Shown piece by piece: positions 48,070 through 57,900 of a DNA stretch of 64,000 nt (its first letter is position 1; each line of letters begins with the position of its first letter). Under the pieces are notes generated by a model. It was given only the letters and a program-made list of their open reading frames with translations. It had not been told where the DNA came from and made no database searches. The position numbers and the translations under genes are program-made. Source of the DNA: Pyropia yezoensis (taxonomy: Eukaryota > Rhodophyta > Bangiophyceae > Bangiales > Bangiaceae); contig CM020620.1 in the NCBI GenBank assembly GCA_009829735.1, positions 6,464,545-6,528,544 on the forward strand, in the 5' to 3' direction.

Positions 48070-49574
48070 GAACACGCCAATGGGATGGAAGACAGTCCAA
48101 GTCAATAGGGGAAAGGGGGGGGGGGGTAGTCACGGCCAAGAGGGGCGCGGGAGAAGATCGTCCAAGGCACGCCCGGCGCCCGCGATACAGATGGCGCGGC
48201 TGGCGCAGGCAGAGCCACCAGACTGCGAAACGCAGAACGGGTACGGTGCGTGCAAGCAGTCGTATACCGAAGGGGCGTAAACAGTGGAAGGTGGGGAAGA
48301 AGAGGAGGGAAACGGAAGGGGGGGGAAGGGAGGTGCGAGGACAAAGTGAAGGAGACACAAGGGGAAGAGGGGAAAAGAGGCGGACGAGGTGGATGGGAAG
48401 GAAAGCGAACGACAGCAAGAAGAGACGTATCAACACGACGATGCTTGCCAGTCTCCCAATGGTCCAGCGTCCGTAACGCGCACACGGGCGGGGCAGACGA
48501 CGCGACTTCAAGAGGCGGCGTAGATGGCTGCCCCAATGGCAAGTAAACCACCCAGCGACCGCCGTGCTCCGCGCCCGCTCGGAAGCCTCCCTTGCCCTCC
48601 CCCCCCAAACAGACGCCCACTGGCCGCCCGCACACAGCACGCGGCGCGCACGAATGTGGCGAGCGGCGTGCGGAAGCGAGGTGGGGGTGGCGGTGAGGGG
48701 GTGAAGGACGGGCCCGCTGCTGGCACGAATGCCGCCTGCCTGCAAGCGGCCACCGTCGCCACACTCCTCCCCCCCCCAAACCACAGGTGCAGGGGGGGGG
48801 GCGCTGTGGACCGCCTGGGGTGCCCCCTCTGACCCGCCCCCCCCTCGTTGCGATGTGAATGGGGGGGGGGGGGGGGGGCCTGGACACCGACAGCGGCGGG
48901 AAGGCGTTATGGCGTCGTGGGGCTGCGGCAAGACGGCCGCACGAAAATTGGGGGCGGCCGCCGGCACGGGCCAGGCCCGCCTGGAGTTTGTGTCTGGTCA
49001 GCCTACCGCAACGACACGGGGCGCTGTGGTTGGCTGCACGCGTCTCATCGCCATGATGGCGAAAGCCGCCGATGCCGCTGGCAGCACCAGACCACCCCAC
49101 CACATCTCGTCGTTCCAGCTGAGAATGGTACAGTACCCTACACCCTACACGTGTGATGCCTGGCCGGTGCTGTCGGTACTGTACAGAACATGTAAATCGA
49201 ATTGACGTGGAAGAACCGGTGGGAACATGTGGCCCAACGTTCGAAAAGACCCGCCAGTACCTGCCGGGAAAGGACTTCGGACGCGCGGCTGCAGCGCGCT
49301 ACAAATCGCGGCTGGGCCATGCAGCCACCCTTGCGGTGGGCGCCACCACCACCCTACCTTGCCGCGGGCTTGACGCCGCGCGATAGACCAAAACGCCCGC
49401 GGCGCCACCCGCCCGCACTCGTCCCACCGTCCCCAAGTGGCAGGCGGGAGACAGTCATAGCTTCCCGGCCCGCCGCGGTGGTGGCTGGCGCGCAGGCGCC
49501 AGCCCCGGTGGCTGGCGCGCAGGCGCCAGCCCCCTTCCCCCTCCTTCCCCTCCAGGGTCAGCAGTCCCCCCCCA
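48070..49574. other. Intergenic region upstream of the bZIP gene
   Basis: 1.5 kb with purine-rich leader-like DNA at 48100-48440, G runs near 48858, two GTACAGTAC-type motifs (49128, 49176) and the tandem hairpins at 49483-49531. No gene supported. Confidence 0.45.
49483..49531. terminator. Two tandem identical hairpins (possible 3' signal)
   Basis: GGCTGGCGC-GCAG-GCGCCAGCC, a perfect 9-bp stem with a 4-nt loop, occurs at 49483-49504 and again at 49510-49531. They lie just beyond the stop (49575) of the minus-strand ORF upstream. A 3'-UTR or transcription-end role is inference only. Confidence 0.4.
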
Positions 49575-50362
49575 TCAAAACCAACCCTCATTCAGCAGCC
49601 ACAGCCGCTGGCGGGAGGCCCCTACAAACGCCACCCGCGCAGCCCGCACGCGGTCCCCGTACACCCGCTCCGCCAGCTCCGCCGCCGCCGCAGCGTCGGC
49701 CGACGCGGCTGCCGCCGCCGCCCCATCCACGGCCAACCCCGCAACCTGCTCCTCGGTCGTCGCCGCCGTCGTCGCCTTCGCCGTCGCCGTCGCCGCTGTC
49801 GCCGCCGCCGCCGCTGCCGGCATATCGTTGGATGACGCAGAGCCTACCGGAGCAGCCGCCTGGGGTACCCCCGCCCCCCCCCCTGCCGTCGCCGCAGGCG
49901 TCGCTGCGGTGCCCCCCCCCCCCCCTCTCCACGTGGTGGGGGGGCGGTCAGGTCTGGAACCACCCCCCCCAGCGCCCGGAACGCTGCAAATACCCGCCGC
50001 GACGCCTCCCGCGCGGCCGCTCGCTCCCGGTCATCGGCATCGTCGACGGCGGCCACCTCTGCAGCCGCGGCGGCCACACGCAAGGCACTCTCCAGGCGCC
50101 GCCCTTTGGGGGAGGCGCGAAGAGTCCGTGCGGCGGGGTCGTCGGGGGGTGGGGGGGAGGGCGGAGCGTCCGCGGCAGGCGGGAGCCACCAATTGGCGGT
50201 GGCGGGGGTGAGGAAGCGGAAGACGGGAGGGGGAGGAGGGGGGGGGGGGGGGGAGGCCAGCCCAGACAGCCGCCGGACGTGGGAGCATGGCCACGGGCGG
50301 GGGGCAACCCGCCCGCCGAGGTGGTGGAGGACGAAGCGCGGCAACGGGAGCCGCCGCGCCAT
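49575..50362 (-). CDS. Unrecognised protein, possibly organelle-targeted, with a poly-G frameshift (~262 aa)
   Basis: ATG at 50362 (MARRLPLPRFVLHHLGG) begins a basic, hydrophobic N-terminus resembling a mitochondrial presequence, followed by a Pro-10 stretch and FRFLTPATANWWLPP. The first frame runs through an Ala/Arg-rich helix (VDDADDRERAAAREASRRVFAAFRALGG) to a G13 run (49912-49925 region) and then stops at 49844. In the next frame, open from that same run, it continues through an Ala-rich stretch to AELAERVYGDRVRAARVAFVGASRQRLWLLNEGWF and a stop at 49575. One more base in the G run would join them, so a length error or real slippage is likely. Family not recognised. Confidence 0.5.
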
Positions 50363-50866
50363 GGTGGGATGGGCAGAGGGTGCAGCGGGGAGGAAGGTGG
50401 GATATAGAAGGGTGGGGACGGCCAAAACAAAGGGCAAAGAAGGGTGGAGGAGACTCACGGCGGCAGCGGTCGCGGCCGCGACGGCGGTACGTATCAAGTG
50501 ACGACCAAGAAGGTGCAAGCGGCGATGGCGATGGAGATGGCGATGGCTGTCGGGCACAGTCACGTCGTGGCCAAAACGCAGATCCGCTCTTTCTTCCGAC
50601 TGTTTTGGAGCGCACGACCTGTGCCCCGAGAGGGGGGCCAAGCTGGAAGATGAATGCCAAAAATAGTTTTCGAACGCTTCAATTCCCCAATCCGAAAATG
50701 TACAGTACACTGCAGAGAGCGGTCATGCCCGACTTCGCTCGGCTGCTATAGCGCTACGCGCATGGCTCGCTCCACGCGCTCTCCTGCACGCGCACCCTTT
50801 TCTTGACAAGTCACGCCGCGATGCGCCCGTAGGCTGACGATTGCGCCTTCACTTTGATGCTACGGC
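50363..50866. other. Spacer between the unrecognised gene and GNL1
   Basis: 504 bp, no gene. Contains one GTACAGTAC at 50700 and an inverted CAT/ATG-rich microsatellite-like GGCGATGGCGATGGAGATGG stretch near 50520. Confidence 0.5.
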
Positions 50867-53059
50867 TCAGCCATCTCCCGCCAACAACGCGAAAGGGTTG
50901 CCCCCACCCGTCAACTTCCCCGCTCGCCTCCCTTCGACGCTACACTCACTGCTGTCACTCCCCTCTGTGGCGCTGGCATCCCCCGACCCTGCATCGCTGT
51001 CGTTGCCGCCCCTGCCTTCGCTGCCGTCGCTGCTGTCACTGCCGTCGCTGCCCTCGCTGTCGTCGTCCTCACCGTCGTCACTGCTCTGCCCGTCACTGTC
51101 CTCCTGCCCTGCGCCGGCGCCCAAGGCGGCACGCACGCCGCCCGTCTCTGCCCCCCCTGTGCCCCCCTCCCATCCCGGCGGCACCGTCGCCAGCACCACC
51201 CCTCCAGCCAGGCCCAGCCGCAGCAGCGCATTCGCCGCACGGTACGTGTCCAGCCGCGCCGCCTTGGCCGTAAAGTACCCCCGCTTGAGCGCGTACGCCT
51301 CGCAGATGCGCATGGCAGTCCAGCACTCGGCCTGCCCGCCGCCGCCCGCCGGCGGTTCGTCCTCCCCATTGTACGCGCGCGCGGCGGCGGCCGCCCCCTC
51401 CAGGCGGAGCGTCGCCACCAGCGGCGCGTACGTGGCCAGGAAGGCCACCGCCGCGTACGGCCGCCGCAGCTGCGCGACCGGGTAGAGGCCGGCGAGGACC
51501 TGCAGCGCCCGTGGGGCCAGGCCAGGGAGGACCACGCCGGGGGAGTCGGCGAGGAGGAGGGAGCGGGTGAGGTAGAGCGTCTGGAAGTGGGTGGTATGGC
51601 CGGGCGTGCGGGAAGTGGACGCCGCGTGGCGGCCGAGGAGGGCGTTGAGGAGGGTGGATTTGCCCGCGTTGGGGTGACCAACGAGGCCAATCGTCAAAGC
51701 CGCCCGAGGGCGACTCGACCGGTGTGCCCGCGAGTCACCCTGCGGGCCGGCTTCCCCGTCAGGCCCGGAGTGGCCAGCGTCCTTACCAGAACCAGAGACG
51801 GCTACGCCGCAATCGCCATCGTCTTTTGACCTCCTCTCCTCCTCCGCGTCAAGCCCCAGCCCAGACCACTCCCCTTCCTCCCCCGCCTCGACCCGCCGAC
51901 GCCAGCCATCCACCGCCGCCCGCTGAGCGTCCGTCAGGCTCGGGATGCCTGCAACAGCATCAACGAGCCCGCTCACGCCCCACCCACGCACGCGGCGGGC
52001 GCGGCGCTGGGCACCCTGCTCCCCACCACCGCCACGCCCCCCCGCCCCCCCGCCCCCACCTCCGCGCCAGCCCCCCGCTGCCACGGCCGCAGCTGCTGCC
52101 TCGGCCTCTCGGCGTTCCTCCACCGCCTCGGCGTAGGCGGAGAAGCAAGCCACGGGTACCCCCCCCCCCACCTCGCGAAAGTAGTCCACCCAGGCGGCGA
52201 CCAGCGCGCCGCTGACCAAGTCCACCTTGTTGAGCACCAGCACCAGCTCCTTCCCCGCCCCACGGACGGCGGCCACCAGGCTGGGCGCCCAGTGCAGCGC
52301 CGCGACGCGCACATCGGCGATGAGGAAGACAATGTCGGCCATCTCAGTGACCCGCCACAGCTGGCGCCACGTCTCGGGGTTGCGCTCAAACCAGCCCAGC
52401 GGGGCCACCCCCCCGTCGGGGGCACCCGCGCCGCTGTGTCCGATGGGCGGCGGGACGGCAGCCGCACGCGCGCCGGGGGGGGCGGAAGCACCGGCCGTGA
52501 CGGCGGAGTCACCGCCATCACCAGCCCCCCCACTCGCCCGCGCGCGGTTCAGGGTGGCCTCCACCCGTGTTACCCAGGCGGCGAGGTAGGCCCGCTCCCG
52601 CGCGTCCACCGCCGCCGGCGCCTCCCCATACGTCCACGCCGGGCGGGTGGGCATGCCCAGCTCCCCCCGCAGCGCCGCCGGCCGCACATCTTCGACGCCC
52701 AGCACCAGGGGGGGGCGCTCGGGGCTGCCGGCGGGGGCCCCCGCCGCGGGGATGACCGCCGCCGCCGCCGCCGCGTCGACGGCGCGCGCGGCGGCCGTGG
52801 CGGCGGCTGCCGCCTCGGCCGCCACACCGCCCTCCTCCGCGGCCGTGCCCAGCTGCAGGCGGTACCGGTGCTTCCGAGAAGAGGTACCTGGGGGGCCGCC
52901 GCCGCCGCCGTTTCCCCTGGCTGCCGGCGGCACAGTGCCGGCGGTGGCGCTCTTGGGCGGCTTTGGATGGGCGGCACCCCCGTCATTCGACGAGGGGCGC
53001 GCCCGTCGCGCCTGCAGCTGCGCCTTTTTCTTCTTGGAAGAGAACGGGCGCTTGCCCAT
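50867..53059 (-). CDS. GNL1: GNL1-type circularly permuted GTPase (730 aa)
   Basis: Member of the YlqF/HSR1 GTPase family, whose G motifs are permuted; relatives act in ribosome assembly. ATG at 53059 gives MGKRPFSSKKKKAQLQARR, the basic N-terminus typical of GNL1 and a likely nucleolar signal. WFERNPETWRQLWRVTEMADIVFLIADVR precedes G4 LVLNKVDLV (residues ~276-279). G1 GLVGHPNAGKSTLLNALLG follows at ~457-475 and G3 DSPGVVLPG at ~503, so the order is G4-G1-G3. Between G4 and G1 is a long insertion with Gly/Arg- and Asp-rich parts. The C-terminal ~80 residues are a Ser/Asp/Glu-rich acidic tail. Intronless. Confidence 0.93.
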   Translation of the reverse strand: MGKRPFSSKKKKAQLQARRARPSSNDGGAAHPKPPKSATAGTVPPAARGNGGGGGPPGTSSRKHRYRLQLGTAAEEGGVAAEAAAAATAAARAVDAAAAAAVIPAAGAPAGSPERPPLVLGVEDVRPAALRGELGMPTRPAWTYGEAPAAVDARERAYLAAWVTRVEATLNRARASGGAGDGGDSAVTAGASAPPGARAAAVPPPIGHSGAGAPDGGVAPLGWFERNPETWRQLWRVTEMADIVFLIADVRVAALHWAPSLVAAVRGAGKELVLVLNKVDLVSGALVAAWVDYFREVGGGVPVACFSAYAEAVEERREAEAAAAAVAAGGWRGGGGGGAGGRGGGGEQGAQRRARRVRGWGVSGLVDAVAGIPSLTDAQRAAVDGWRRRVEAGEEGEWSGLGLDAEEERRSKDDGDCGVAVSGSGKDAGHSGPDGEAGPQGDSRAHRSSRPRAALTIGLVGHPNAGKSTLLNALLGRHAASTSRTPGHTTHFQTLYLTRSLLLADSPGVVLPGLAPRALQVLAGLYPVAQLRRPYAAVAFLATYAPLVATLRLEGAAAAARAYNGEDEPPAGGGGQAECWTAMRICEAYALKRGYFTAKAARLDTYRAANALLRLGLAGGVVLATVPPGWEGGTGGAETGGVRAALGAGAGQEDSDGQSSDDGEDDDSEGSDGSDSSDGSEGRGGNDSDAGSGDASATEGSDSSECSVEGRRAGKLTGGGNPFALLAGDG

Positions 53060-54577
53060 GACGAAGGAGAGGTAGGCAGGAGCGGGAGTGGAGAGAAGAG
53101 GAGGAGGGCGGCAGGAGAGGATGGAAATAGGTTTCGAGTGAACGAGGACCAAGCCGAGCACGGAAATGTACGCCTTGGCACCAGTCCAGAGCTCAAAAAA
53201 GTACGCGCCCTGTCGCCAGGTAGATGGGCCCTGCCAGGCCGCAACGTCCTGGCGCCCACTGCTTCGGCCCAGGTGGGTAGGTGCAGTCGTGGATGTGGCG
53301 CTTCGCCCTCTGCAACGCGCCGTCCGCTCGTGATGTACCAACTCTCTCCCGATACGTTTCCTCGAATCAAGTCGGCGGCTTCATTCGAGAAGCCCGTGGA
53401 AGGTGTTTTTTCGAAGCCAAGTCACAGATGTTCGAATCCATGCCAAATACACGCAATGAGAGTACAATTGGACATGCAGAAGTGTATTGTATGTTCCCCA
53501 TGAAAAGTCGTACACCAGAACGATATGGCTGTGGCCTCCTCACGCCCGCCCCTCGCGATGACGGCCAGCGCCCTGTCCTTCTGGCGGCGCCCGCCCACGC
53601 CGCTCCCCCTTCGCCCCGCGTCCGGTGCGACGCGGGTGTCAAGTCGCATGACGCGACTCGGACGGGGATGGAGGCGTGCGGGCCCGTGGGAGGGGACAGT
53701 CTGCTGTGGCTGCAGACAGCTCCCGGTCTCTGGTGAGCGCGCCAGCCGGCCGTGCCGGGGGCGCGGACGTGATCGCCGCGCGGCGGCCGCGGTGGGAGGG
53801 GCTGCCGCGGGGCCGCTGCCGCCCGCCTGCTCCTGCTGTCTGCTGCTGCGGGTGCCTGGCCGCCTCCCACCTCCACGCCACCTGGTTGGCGTGAAGGTGG
53901 AAGGGGCAGGCGGACGCGCGGCGGCCGCTGCCGCTCTGCTGCCTAAACCCCCGTCCGCTCGGACGGGGCAGTCTTGGTGGCTGGGCCTGGTTGGCCTGGC
54001 CAACCGCCGCGACTTCACCTGTCCGGCGCCTGCGCGCCGGGAGCGATGCGAAGGGGAGGGAGGGAGTGACGACGCCGTCGGTGGCCGGACGTGGATGAAA
54101 GGAATCCCTTCGCCCGCGAGGCGCGAAGCGGGCTAGCTCGCCATGCGGGAGCGGGTTGCGTGGGGCTAGCCAACCATACAGGGTCGTCCTGCATGACGCC
54201 TGCGTGCGTTGGTGGCCAGCTTTGCCGCTCGTTGCTTGCTGAGGTGGTGTAGCCGGGGGGTTGCCGTCCGTGCCCCACGGGCTGGCGGCCGCCCCCCCGC
54301 CCCCCGCCGCGATGGTAGCTGCAGGGCTCTCCCCCTCGGGTGTACGCCGGAAGCGGCGGCGGCGGCGGCCATTGGTGAGGGGTCGCCGACGCGTTCAAGT
54401 GCTGCGTTGCTCCACGGCGGCGCTCGTGGTGGACGCCCTGGCATTCCACCGGCTGCACGCCCCTCATCCCCCTCTTCTCCACCCCTCGCCCCGCTATCCT
54501 CGCCCGCCCAACCCCGCCTGCCCCGTCCACCTCCCCGCTGCCGTCTTTGGTGCCCGCTGCGGCGTGTGGCGCCGACC
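53060..54577. other. Intergenic region between GNL1 and the secreted-protein gene
   Basis: 1.5 kb. Open frames on both strands at 53.4-54.1 kb (e.g. ATG 53525, +) have no recognisable domain. No RNA gene seen. Confidence 0.45.
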
Positions 54578-55672
54578 ATGGGTCCCTTTGCGTTGGCGGT
54601 GGGCGCCGCCAGTGCCGTGTTGGCGGCCGCGCTCGCCGGCCTGGACGCCACCCCCGCCGCCGCGGCTGTGGCGGCGGGCGTCCCGACGGTCCTTCCCCTC
54701 CACGTGGTACTGGCCGACACGGCGGGCGCTGCGCGGCTGCACACCCTCCCCGACGGGCGGCAGCTCAAGGCCGAGGTGCTGTCCATTGGGGGGTGCGTCT
54801 CGTCGCCGCTCGTTTCGGGCACCCCCCGCGGGTCGTCGGCTAGCGCATACACGGTGCTGCGCCAGAATTCTGGCCCGCCGTGCGTGCTCGTCAATGGGAC
54901 CGCCGCGGAGGTGCCCACGTTTGTGGGCGTCCAGGCGATTCGGGTGTGGACAAACGGGTTCCGCTTCACCGGCGGTCTGCGCGTCGAGGACATTGACGCG
55001 AGCACCCGGTCGGCGTCACAGGCGGCCGCCGGCTGGCGGGAGGCCGCTACCGTCCTCGGCCGGGGGGCGGGGCAGCTGGTGCGGCCGACGCTTCACGTGG
55101 CTGCCGACGCGCTCGTGGCCGTCCACGACGCGGCCGTCGCGGGGTCAACGCTGGCCGCCGCGGGCTGGCCCGGCTACGGCGACCAGCTCCTTCGCGCCGT
55201 CTCGTACGCGTCGTGGCGCCGGGTGGAGAATCTGGGCGAGGCGGATGCGGCGCTTGGCGCCACCGACGTGCAGTTTTTGGGCGCCATTGATGACCTCCTC
55301 ATTCTTTACGCCCTCTCCCAGCCGACGCTGGATGACCCCGGGGCGGCAACGGCGGCTCTTGTGTCTGGCCTGTCCCTCTCTGCGGGCTGCCAATGCGCTT
55401 CGGGGCGCCCCTCCACCCGCTCTGTGGCCGTGCCGGTCGACGATGGCGGAGAGGACCCTGGCCGGTGTAGCGTCGTCAGCGTGACGGTCAACGCGTTTGT
55501 ATGTGACTTTCAGGGAACCACGTGGTGTGAGACGGTCGCATCGCGGACATACGTGGCCACGTCTGCACTCGCCGCGGACGGTACGGTTGCTTGTGAGCGG
55601 CGAGGAGCGACCATCCAGCGGCCCGTGTCACCCTTCACGCCGGTGAAGAACTGGGGGTCCATGCCGTCGTGA
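54578..55672 (+). CDS. Secreted or organellar protein of unknown family (364 aa)
   Basis: ATG at 54578 (MGPFALAVGAASAVLAAALAG) opens a hydrophobic signal-peptide-like segment of about 32 residues ending near ATPAAAA. The mature part has eight cysteines (GGCVSS, PPCVLV, AGCQCAS, GRCSVV, FVCDFQ, TWCETV, VACERR), one N-glycosylation sequon (VNGT) and no further membrane span. The middle is mixed (VQAIRVWTNGFRFTGGLRVEDI; ATDVQFLGAIDDLLILYALS), and the Cys-rich C-terminal third reads as beta strands. It ends KNWGSMPS. The frame is open 123 codons upstream, but only Pro/Arg-rich filler. Looks like a genuine gene by codon texture; function not recognised. Confidence 0.65.
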   Translation: MGPFALAVGAASAVLAAALAGLDATPAAAAVAAGVPTVLPLHVVLADTAGAARLHTLPDGRQLKAEVLSIGGCVSSPLVSGTPRGSSASAYTVLRQNSGPPCVLVNGTAAEVPTFVGVQAIRVWTNGFRFTGGLRVEDIDASTRSASQAAAGWREAATVLGRGAGQLVRPTLHVAADALVAVHDAAVAGSTLAAAGWPGYGDQLLRAVSYASWRRVENLGEADAALGATDVQFLGAIDDLLILYALSQPTLDDPGAATAALVSGLSLSAGCQCASGRPSTRSVAVPVDDGGEDPGRCSVVSVTVNAFVCDFQGTTWCETVASRTYVATSALAADGTVACERRGATIQRPVSPFTPVKNWGSMPS

Positions 55673-56319
55673 GCACCTCTACCAGTGGTAAGGGCGGGGG
55701 GGGGTTATTGATGGCCAGGTCGGGACAAGTGGTGTACCCTGGTGGGTGCATCAGTGTGGCCTGCAATGCTACAGTTATGTGTGGATGGGCCTAGAGACGA
55801 AGGGCGGCATGTATATAGGCACTGGCAGCCTCCACTTGTATGCGTCTGTGCTGCGACTCGCCCCAGCCTCTGCGGGTGTGGGGACCGTAATTGATTTTGA
55901 GGCTGTCTACAAACACCCGCACGGTATCTTGCGTATGTACTGTATAGCAGTCGCAAGCGCTTGTCCATAGCGCGCAAAGCAGATCAATGGTGGGACTTGG
56001 CCTTGCTCTCCCAGACCTCTTCTCCCAGATACTCTTTCCCAGACGCTTGCCCCCCCAATCCCACCGACTTCTTTCCTAAACGTGCTATTGCACGATAGCT
56101 TGGCGTGCCAGGACCGCGACCGCTTACACAGCGCCACCCGCTGCGCGCTGTTCCGTCGTCGCCCGCATGCATGCGGGCGACGACGGAACATTGCGGGCGA
56201 CGATGGAACAGCGGGCGCTCGTTAGCACAGCCATTGGCCAAAAACCTCTCGGATCAATCTATGGGGACGATGCGTCAGCCAAACTGGAATAATTAATTTT
56301 CGCAATAAGCAGGGGTTCT
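55673..56319. other. Convergent spacer with long palindrome
   Basis: 647 bp between the stops of the secreted-protein and LPMO-like genes. No gene; holds the 42-bp palindrome at 56149-56190. Confidence 0.55.
56149..56190. repeat. 42-bp perfect palindrome plus partial third copy
   Basis: TGTTCCGTCGTCGCCCGCAT followed by GC and its exact complement, centred on GCATGCATGC. A further arm copy, TTGCGGGCGACGATGGAACA, follows at 56190-56210. Lies between convergent genes; could form a cruciform, or a hairpin in either 3' UTR. Confidence 0.95.
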
Positions 56320-57900
56320 TTATGCCCGTCTCCTTGATAGCCGTACGGGTGCGCGACGTGCCGGCGCTACGGCTGTCTGCTTCACCGCATTGGCGGCGGC
56401 GGTGTCAGAAACGACTTGGCCCGCCATGGCAGGCCGGGCGCTGGTAGCCACCGCCTGTGGAGCCATCGCCGACGCCGCCGCTAAGCGGTCCGCGGCGGCC
56501 ACCTCTACGGCCGCGGACCGAACGGTGGCCACCTCTACCCCTGCCGACGGGTGGCCGCGGACAAACTTGCCCGCCGCCAGCCGCGCTGGCCGGGCCACCT
56601 CACCCGTCTGCTGCGAGGACGCCGCCAACAGTCGGTTCGCGTTGCCAATGTAGCGTGATGGCACCCCCCCTTCCTTGAAGAAGACAATGTCAGTCGACAG
56701 GTAGTCCTCATCCCCCGAGTGCCCGACTGCCCGCGCCGTGATAAACATGCGCCGGTTGGTCTTGGAGTGGACGAGTTCATAGAAGCGGCCACGAAAGTCG
56801 CCCGCAATCGAGAAGGGCGCATTCGTGTCCGTGTGCGTGCGGCGGCTGTTGATGAACCACTCGACGTGCGCGACGGGGCCGGTCACCTCTGCCATGATGG
56901 ACAGCTTGGCGTCGTAGCCAAACTTGATGGGCCGCGTCAGGTCCGCGTCCCACATAATCTGGTTGCTGTGGATGTCCACCAGCCGCAGGTCGACCACCCG
57001 CACCGTGCTGCCGGCGGGTTTCACGGCGGCCTCGGAAAAGCCGCTCTGCTTCTGGACGGAATAGTCATAGTCGTAGCGGTATTGGGTGGCCACGTTGGGG
57101 AAGTTGGTCGAATAGATGGGGGGGGGCTTGCGGCCGCCCTCAAACTCGACGGGCACCCGCCGGTCGACGTAGGGCATGGGAGAGCACGGCTCCGTTTTGC
57201 AGATGCCAGGCCGGTTGACGGTCGCCAGGCAGGTACCGGCCGAATCTCCCGAAAAGGTGGGGTAGTGGGCATCGCTCAAGGTGTTGCCGCCCTCCACGCG
57301 CACGTACGAGCAGTCATAGTAGTCGCCAAAGATGGCTTGCTTGCCCACGGGCCCCTCGCCGCCCCCGTACCACGTCCACCCGAGCACATAGTCCCCGTCG
57401 GGGAGGTTGTCGGGGATGCGGAGGTAGTCGCGAAACGCCTGGTTGCTCCGGTCAAAGTAACAGTCCCGGTTGCGCTCCATTGCACTGCAAGAAAAGCGGT
57501 TGATGCTCCAGCAGCTCCAGTGAAACGCGTTGCGCTCGTGGCTGTCCATTTCCCACATCTCCGAGACAGGGACCATGGCCCACCGAACGATACCGCCCTC
57601 GTGGTTGTTGCGCGTCCACCGCACCTCATACGTGCTGCCGCGACGATAGACGGCGGCGGGGTTCTTGGAGCTGGTGTCTGACCGGAAGGCCGAGTTGGGG
57701 CACGGCCCGGGACAGTTGCCAGGCACGCCGCCGACGCCACCCACGCGGCAGCCGTCCAAGCGAGAGATGGGGAGGGGTACGGTGAGGAAGCTGTGGGCCG
57801 CCACGGGAGGCGGGACGGCCATAGCCGCAAGCGCCGCCAGCATCGCCGCCGCCGCCAGCAGCGGCCGCGGTCGCCGCAGCACGCGCCGGGCTGTTGCCAT
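56320..57900 (-). CDS. Secreted LPMO-like copper protein with C-terminal Ig-like region (526 aa)
   Basis: ATG at 57900. A clear signal peptide (MATARRVLRRPRPLLAAAAM... to PPPVAA) should be cut before His36, making His the mature N-terminus, the hallmark of copper histidine-brace lytic polysaccharide monooxygenases. A second brace His is offered by RNNHEGGIVRW (His100) and an axial aromatic by GDYYDCSYVRV (Tyr194/195). GDYVLGWTWYGG is typical of LPMO folds. Many cysteines (51, 63, 67, 130, 138, 147, 197) fit a disulfide-rich secreted enzyme. Residues ~290-400 (VRVVDLRLVDIHSNQIMWD; VEWFINSRRTHTDTNAPFS) look like an Ig-type beta sandwich. The last ~100 residues are Ala/Val-rich and disordered. 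Substrate unknown; a cell-wall polysaccharide is plausible. Closest in pattern to AA15/AA17-type proteins, unverified. Confidence 0.75.
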   Translation of the reverse strand: MATARRVLRRPRPLLAAAAMLAALAAMAVPPPVAAHSFLTVPLPISRLDGCRVGGVGGVPGNCPGPCPNSAFRSDTSSKNPAAVYRRGSTYEVRWTRNNHEGGIVRWAMVPVSEMWEMDSHERNAFHWSCWSINRFSCSAMERNRDCYFDRSNQAFRDYLRIPDNLPDGDYVLGWTWYGGGEGPVGKQAIFGDYYDCSYVRVEGGNTLSDAHYPTFSGDSAGTCLATVNRPGICKTEPCSPMPYVDRRVPVEFEGGRKPPPIYSTNFPNVATQYRYDYDYSVQKQSGFSEAAVKPAGSTVRVVDLRLVDIHSNQIMWDADLTRPIKFGYDAKLSIMAEVTGPVAHVEWFINSRRTHTDTNAPFSIAGDFRGRFYELVHSKTNRRMFITARAVGHSGDEDYLSTDIVFFKEGGVPSRYIGNANRLLAASSQQTGEVARPARLAAGKFVRGHPSAGVEVATVRSAAVEVAAADRLAAASAMAPQAVATSARPAMAGQVVSDTAAANAVKQTAVAPARRAPVRLSRRRA

